Positions 6,140-8,426 of a DNA stretch of 8,426 bases are shown piece by piece. The stretch covers positions 1 to 8,426 of the forward strand of contig JANTHA010000084.1 of the NCBI GenBank assembly GCA_024762625.1, in the 5' to 3' direction. Under the pieces are notes generated by a model. The model was given only the letters and a program-made list of their open reading frames with translations, did no database searches and had not been told where the DNA came from. Position numbers and translations under genes: made by a program. This stretch comes from Thiotrichaceae bacterium (GTDB lineage Bacteria > Pseudomonadota > Gammaproteobacteria > Thiotrichales > Thiotrichaceae). The first letter of the stretch is position 1. The number at the start of each line of letters is the position of its first letter.

Positions 6140-6898
6140 ATGAAAACCCTGATTACCGGCATACACGCCGTTGAATCCGCCCTCAAAAATGATCCCGATA
6201 ACCTTTTACAGGTCTGGATTGCCGAGAACAAGCGCAACCGGCGCATCATGGATCTGATTCGTCATGCAGAAAAACGCGGACTGATTGCGCACCGCAGCGA
6301 TATGAAAACGCTCGACCGGCTGACCAAGACCCAGCACCAGGGCGTTGTAGCAGAATACAATGCGCCTGACTCCTATACAGAAGAAGATTTAATCAAACTA
6401 CTTGATAAGCTGGACGAGACGCCACTATTGCTGGTGCTTGATGGCGTCACCGACCCGCATAACCTGGGCGCATGTCTGCGCACGGCGGAAGGCGCAGGCG
6501 CACACGCCGTCATTGCGCCCAAAGACAACGCCGTTGGCCTAACCCCGGCGGCGCGCAAAGTCGCATCCGGCGCGGCGGAAACAGTACCTTTTGTACAAGT
6601 CACCAATCTGACGCGCACCATTGAGAAAATCAAAAAACTCGGCGTCTGGTTTTTTGGCGCATCTGACAAAGCCAGGGTTAATCTATACACGCAAAATTTC
6701 ATGGCGCCCACCGCCATCGTCATGGGCGCAGAAGGCAAAGGCCTGCGCCGACTTACCGAAGAACACTGTGATGAATTGATTGCCATTCCAATGGCGGGAC
6801 AGGTATCCAGTTTGAATGTTTCTGTCGCGACGGGAATATGCCTGTATGAAGTTGTGAGGCAACGGCAAAGCTTTGCGACGCAACACGAGCGTAACTAG
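6140..6898 (+). CDS. rlmB: 23S rRNA (guanosine-2'-O-)-methyltransferase RlmB
   Basis: RlmB uses S-adenosylmethionine to methylate the 2'-O of G2251 (E. coli numbering) in the peptidyl-transferase P-loop of 23S rRNA. The 252 residues hold an N-terminal RNA-binding domain (about 1-75; ITGIHAVESAL aligns with E. coli IYGIHAVQALL), a linker, and a SPOUT/TrmH catalytic domain with the knotted SAM site. The three SpoU motifs are intact: DPHNLGACLR with N108 and R114, VMGAEGKGLRRL with E198, and IPMAGQVSSLNVSVATGI with S224 and N226. The ATG at 6140 follows GAAGGA (6122-6127) and aligns with the E. coli start. An upstream ATG at 6074 inside metR is rejected. In E. coli the gene follows rnr directly; here metR precedes it. 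Confidence 0.96.
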   Translation: MKTLITGIHAVESALKNDPDNLLQVWIAENKRNRRIMDLIRHAEKRGLIAHRSDMKTLDRLTKTQHQGVVAEYNAPDSYTEEDLIKLLDKLDETPLLLVLDGVTDPHNLGACLRTAEGAGAHAVIAPKDNAVGLTPAARKVASGAAETVPFVQVTNLTRTIEKIKKLGVWFFGASDKARVNLYTQNFMAPTAIVMGAEGKGLRRLTEEHCDELIAIPMAGQVSSLNVSVATGICLYEVVRQRQSFATQHERN

Positions 6899-6922
6899 CG
6901 CCAGCTTACGCCGGATTTTCTT
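6889..6922 (+). terminator. Weak terminator-like hairpin over the rlmB stop
   Basis: GCGTAA (6889-6894) and TTACGC (6906-6911) form a perfect six-base stem, extendable by CT/AG with one bulged base, and the rlmB TAG stop lies in the loop. ATTTTCTT follows after three bases. The stem is short and the T-run is brief and offset, so this is at best a weak intrinsic terminator. Confidence 0.4.
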
Positions 6923-6938
6923 GCGATCACTAACAAAG

Positions 6939-6968
6939 GCTTCTGAGAAGCTATGCAAATTGCTATGC
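6939..6968. promoter_or_regulatory. Palindrome plus direct-repeat cluster upstream of the lipoprotein promoter
   Basis: GCTTCT-G-AGAAGC (6939-6951) is a perfect 13-base palindrome. The sequence GCTATGC then occurs at 6950-6956 and 6962-6968, 12 bases apart, about one helical turn. Between them GCAA-A-TTGC (6955-6963) forms another small dyad. The palindrome is centred about 69 bases before the predicted start of the lipoprotein transcript, a typical place for an activator site. I do not recognise the regulator. Confidence 0.35.
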
Positions 6969-6977
6969 GTTTTTAAG

Positions 6978-7007
6978 TTGAGCAAAGATTCATATTACTG
7001 CTATATT
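6978..7007 (+). promoter_or_regulatory. Extended -10 promoter of the lipoprotein gene
   Basis: TTGAGC (6978-6983) and TATATT (7002-7007) are separated by 18 bases, and TGC directly before the -10 forms an extended -10 element. The predicted start is near 7014, leaving a leader of about 33 bases that consists largely of the A/C-rich sequence at 7023-7038. This is the best sigma-70 promoter in the window. Confidence 0.6.
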
Positions 7008-7022
7008 GTTTACAGCGCGCTT

Positions 7023-7038
7023 AACAAACAACAAACAG
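7023..7038 (+). promoter_or_regulatory. A/C-rich leader before the lipoprotein start
   Basis: AACAAACAACAAACAG differs by one base from the sequence at 407-422 before rnr and ends eight bases before the ATG at 7047. Only a weak AGAG (7037-7040) could serve as a Shine-Dalgarno. Simple-sequence leaders of this kind are unstructured and can aid translation without a strong Shine-Dalgarno; that role is inference. Confidence 0.4.
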
Positions 7039-7046
7039 AGTTAACC

Positions 7047-8288
7047 ATGAGAAATCTGATATTTATAATAAGCCTGGCCTTGCTTCAGGGTTGCCTGAGC
7101 TCAAGCTCCTCCAGTGTGAGTGCGCCATCAGATAATGAAGGAAGTCAAACCCCGCCGTCTACTGAAGAATCGCCTGGCTCGGGTGAAGTCGTACAAAACC
7201 CGCCTCCAGCAACTGAACCCCCGCCAGCGACAGAAGAACAGGCCAGCAGTTGCGATGGCGTTGACTGCAATTATTGCGCCAATGATGTTGAACAGCAGTT
7301 CAATGATGCAAAAGACAAGTTACATTGGAGCTCGTTTTCCTGGGAGTTTACCTGGCCACAGCCTTATCCGCCCAATGGAGTCACACCAAAAGATATATTT
7401 GATGGCGCCGAAAGCGATGCGCATGAATTCAATATACCGGATAAGCATATCCAGGGCTTTACCCGGACTAATTCGGCGCGTTTCCCTTATGCAGGCAGCC
7501 ATAGCCACAGCAGCGGGACTCAGGGCGGCGTGTTTGTGATTGAAAATAATGGCGGCAAGTTATCACTATCATCCCTGCATAAAACCGACGCCAGCCATCC
7601 CAGCGGGGTGCATATCTTAGGCAAGGAACTGGTGTATGCCGACAAGGTCGGACAGAAGCTTGTGTTGATGGATATCGACAGCCCGAATCAAAGCCAGAAA
7701 CGTTCTTTTACGATTGAGCAACCCTTGTTCGGCGGCGGCTTAGGCATCGCAAAAACGGATGAAGGCAAATATTTGTTGATTACCACAGGGCCCGGCGGTC
7801 AACAGTCTGGGCCGAGGTATAACCATTTCTATGAATTAAGCGCGACTGGTCTTGATTTTCTGGGTAGCTCACAAGTTGCTATTCCCTCAGACTGGGAAGG
7901 AAAATTTATTTTTTCGGAAAACCTTTCGGTGCTAAGCGAGTGCGATACCGGCGCTATCTATACGGTGCATTCCACAGGTGATGAATCAGGTCTTGGCATT
8001 ATCAACGGCAATGGCTACTGGCGTTTATCCAAAATGGAAAAAAACAATGGCGAATATAAGCTGGTTGCGATCAACAAATTCAAGACAGCTCAGGATATAT
8101 CTGATTGTAGCATCAGGGCGGCGGGCATGGTCACGGTGAATCCTGAACACCAGCTTGAGTTTTATTGTCACGGCTACGCCAAAGAGCCTGACGGAGCCAG
8201 TATACCTTTCCTGGGTGATGTTCTTGGCCCACCCAAAGATAAAAACAAGGATTCTGATAATTTTTTATTTAAGCGGGGCGACCTGTAA
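7047..8288 (+). CDS. Uncharacterised outer-membrane-type lipoprotein, possible beta-propeller
   Basis: I do not recognise this 413-residue family. The N-terminus MRNLIFIISLALLQGC is a lipoprotein signal peptide with lipobox LLQG-C16. The residue after the cysteine is Leu, not Asp, so sorting to the outer membrane is expected in a gammaproteobacterium. Residues 17-68 are a Ser/Pro/Thr/Glu-rich tether with a PPPATE duplication. C69, C74 and C77 then form a CDGVDCNYC cluster, and C299, C354 and C374 give six mature cysteines apart from the anchor, enough for three disulfides. The rest (about 145-400) alternates short beta-like strands with Gly/Asp turns (GGVFVIENNGGKLSL, HILGKELVYADK, GLGIAKTDEGKYLLIT), which suggests a beta-propeller; this is inference. 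H152, H154 and H184 lie in conserved-looking turns. The start at 7047 is set by the signal peptide. An upstream ATG at 6873 would bury it. Confidence 0.85.
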   Translation: MRNLIFIISLALLQGCLSSSSSSVSAPSDNEGSQTPPSTEESPGSGEVVQNPPPATEPPPATEEQASSCDGVDCNYCANDVEQQFNDAKDKLHWSSFSWEFTWPQPYPPNGVTPKDIFDGAESDAHEFNIPDKHIQGFTRTNSARFPYAGSHSHSSGTQGGVFVIENNGGKLSLSSLHKTDASHPSGVHILGKELVYADKVGQKLVLMDIDSPNQSQKRSFTIEQPLFGGGLGIAKTDEGKYLLITTGPGGQQSGPRYNHFYELSATGLDFLGSSQVAIPSDWEGKFIFSENLSVLSECDTGAIYTVHSTGDESGLGIINGNGYWRLSKMEKNNGEYKLVAINKFKTAQDISDCSIRAAGMVTVNPEHQLEFYCHGYAKEPDGASIPFLGDVLGPPKDKNKDSDNFLFKRGDL

Positions 8289-8363
8289 ACGTATGCAAAC
8301 CCGGATGAGCATCATTATCGCCTTAGTACGACCAATAAGCAGTTTTAGCCATGATTAGTTAGT
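8289..8363. other. Gene-free stretch after the lipoprotein gene
   Basis: No gene and no clear terminator is visible directly downstream of the lipoprotein stop codon. GTTAG-N7-CTAAC (8358-8374) is a small dyad without a following T-run. Confidence 0.5.
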
Positions 8364-8418
8364 AATGAACTAACAATGAACAAGCAATAAACAAACAACG
8401 AACAAACAATTATTAACC
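8364..8418. repeat. Degenerate 11-base tandem repeat
   Basis: Four consecutive 11-base units fit the consensus AATGAACAAAC: AATGAACTAAC, AATGAACAAGC, AATAAACAAAC and AACGAACAAAC. A decayed fifth, AATTATTAACC, follows at 8408-8418. Each of the first four units differs from the consensus at one or two positions. There are no spacers, so it is not a CRISPR array. The period is close to one helical turn, so it could be intrinsically bent DNA, a set of phased binding sites, or slipped-strand expansion of simple A/C sequence upstream of the next gene. Confidence 0.6.
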
Positions 8419-8426
8419 CTGGGCGA

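Noticed and set aside
6373..6786. Open frame of 137 codons antisense to rlmB.
   Set aside because: It mirrors the codon use of the well-conserved RlmB catalytic domain and its translation is low-complexity.
6873..7046. N-terminal extension of 58 codons on the lipoprotein frame.
   Set aside because: It overlaps the end of rlmB, spans the promoter at 6978-7007, and would bury the lipoprotein signal peptide.
8155..8358. Open frame of 67 codons overlapping the lipoprotein 3' end.
   Set aside because: Most of it lies inside the lipoprotein gene in another frame; no ribosome binding site and no recognisable protein.
8364..8418. Possible CRISPR array.
   Set aside because: Units are 11 bases, degenerate and contiguous with no spacers, and no cas genes are present.

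Overview
The window reads as ordinary chromosomal DNA of a gammaproteobacterium. The evidence is close full-length similarity of four proteins to Escherichia coli RNase R, MetE, MetR and RlmB, together with rnr and rlmB lying near each other, as they do in enteric and many other gammaproteobacterial genomes. I cannot name the genus. No mobile element, phage gene, CRISPR array, tRNA or rRNA is visible, and I see no previously undescribed multi-gene system. The novelty is in small features.

Layout. (1) Positions 1-64 hold the first 21 codons of a minus-strand gene for an exported protein. (2) Positions 65-429 are an AT-rich divergent control region. It contains a promoter with an FNR-like box for the exported protein and a weak promoter for rnr. 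(3) Positions 430-2700 are rnr (RNase R, plus strand, TTG start). (4) Positions 2701-2788 separate the convergent rnr and metE and hold two successive hairpins. (5) Positions 2789-5095 are metE (cobalamin-independent methionine synthase, minus strand). (6) Positions 5096-5226 are the divergent metE/metR control region, with three dyads. (7) Positions 5227-6123 are metR, followed 16 bases later by rlmB (6140-6898). A weak terminator-like hairpin overlaps the rlmB stop codon. (8) Positions 6899-7046 carry a palindrome and direct-repeat cluster and an extended -10 promoter for (9) an uncharacterised outer-membrane-type lipoprotein at 7047-8288. (10) The end of the window has no gene but holds a degenerate 11-base tandem repeat (8364-8418).

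How the genes fit together. RNase R degrades structured RNA, and RlmB methylates 23S rRNA, so both belong to RNA metabolism. The divergent metR-metE pair is a self-contained unit: MetR senses homocysteine in known relatives and activates metE, which makes methionine from homocysteine. Here that unit lies between rnr and rlmB, so rlmB appears to be transcribed with metR rather than with rnr. The lipoprotein has its own promoter and no evident link to its neighbours.
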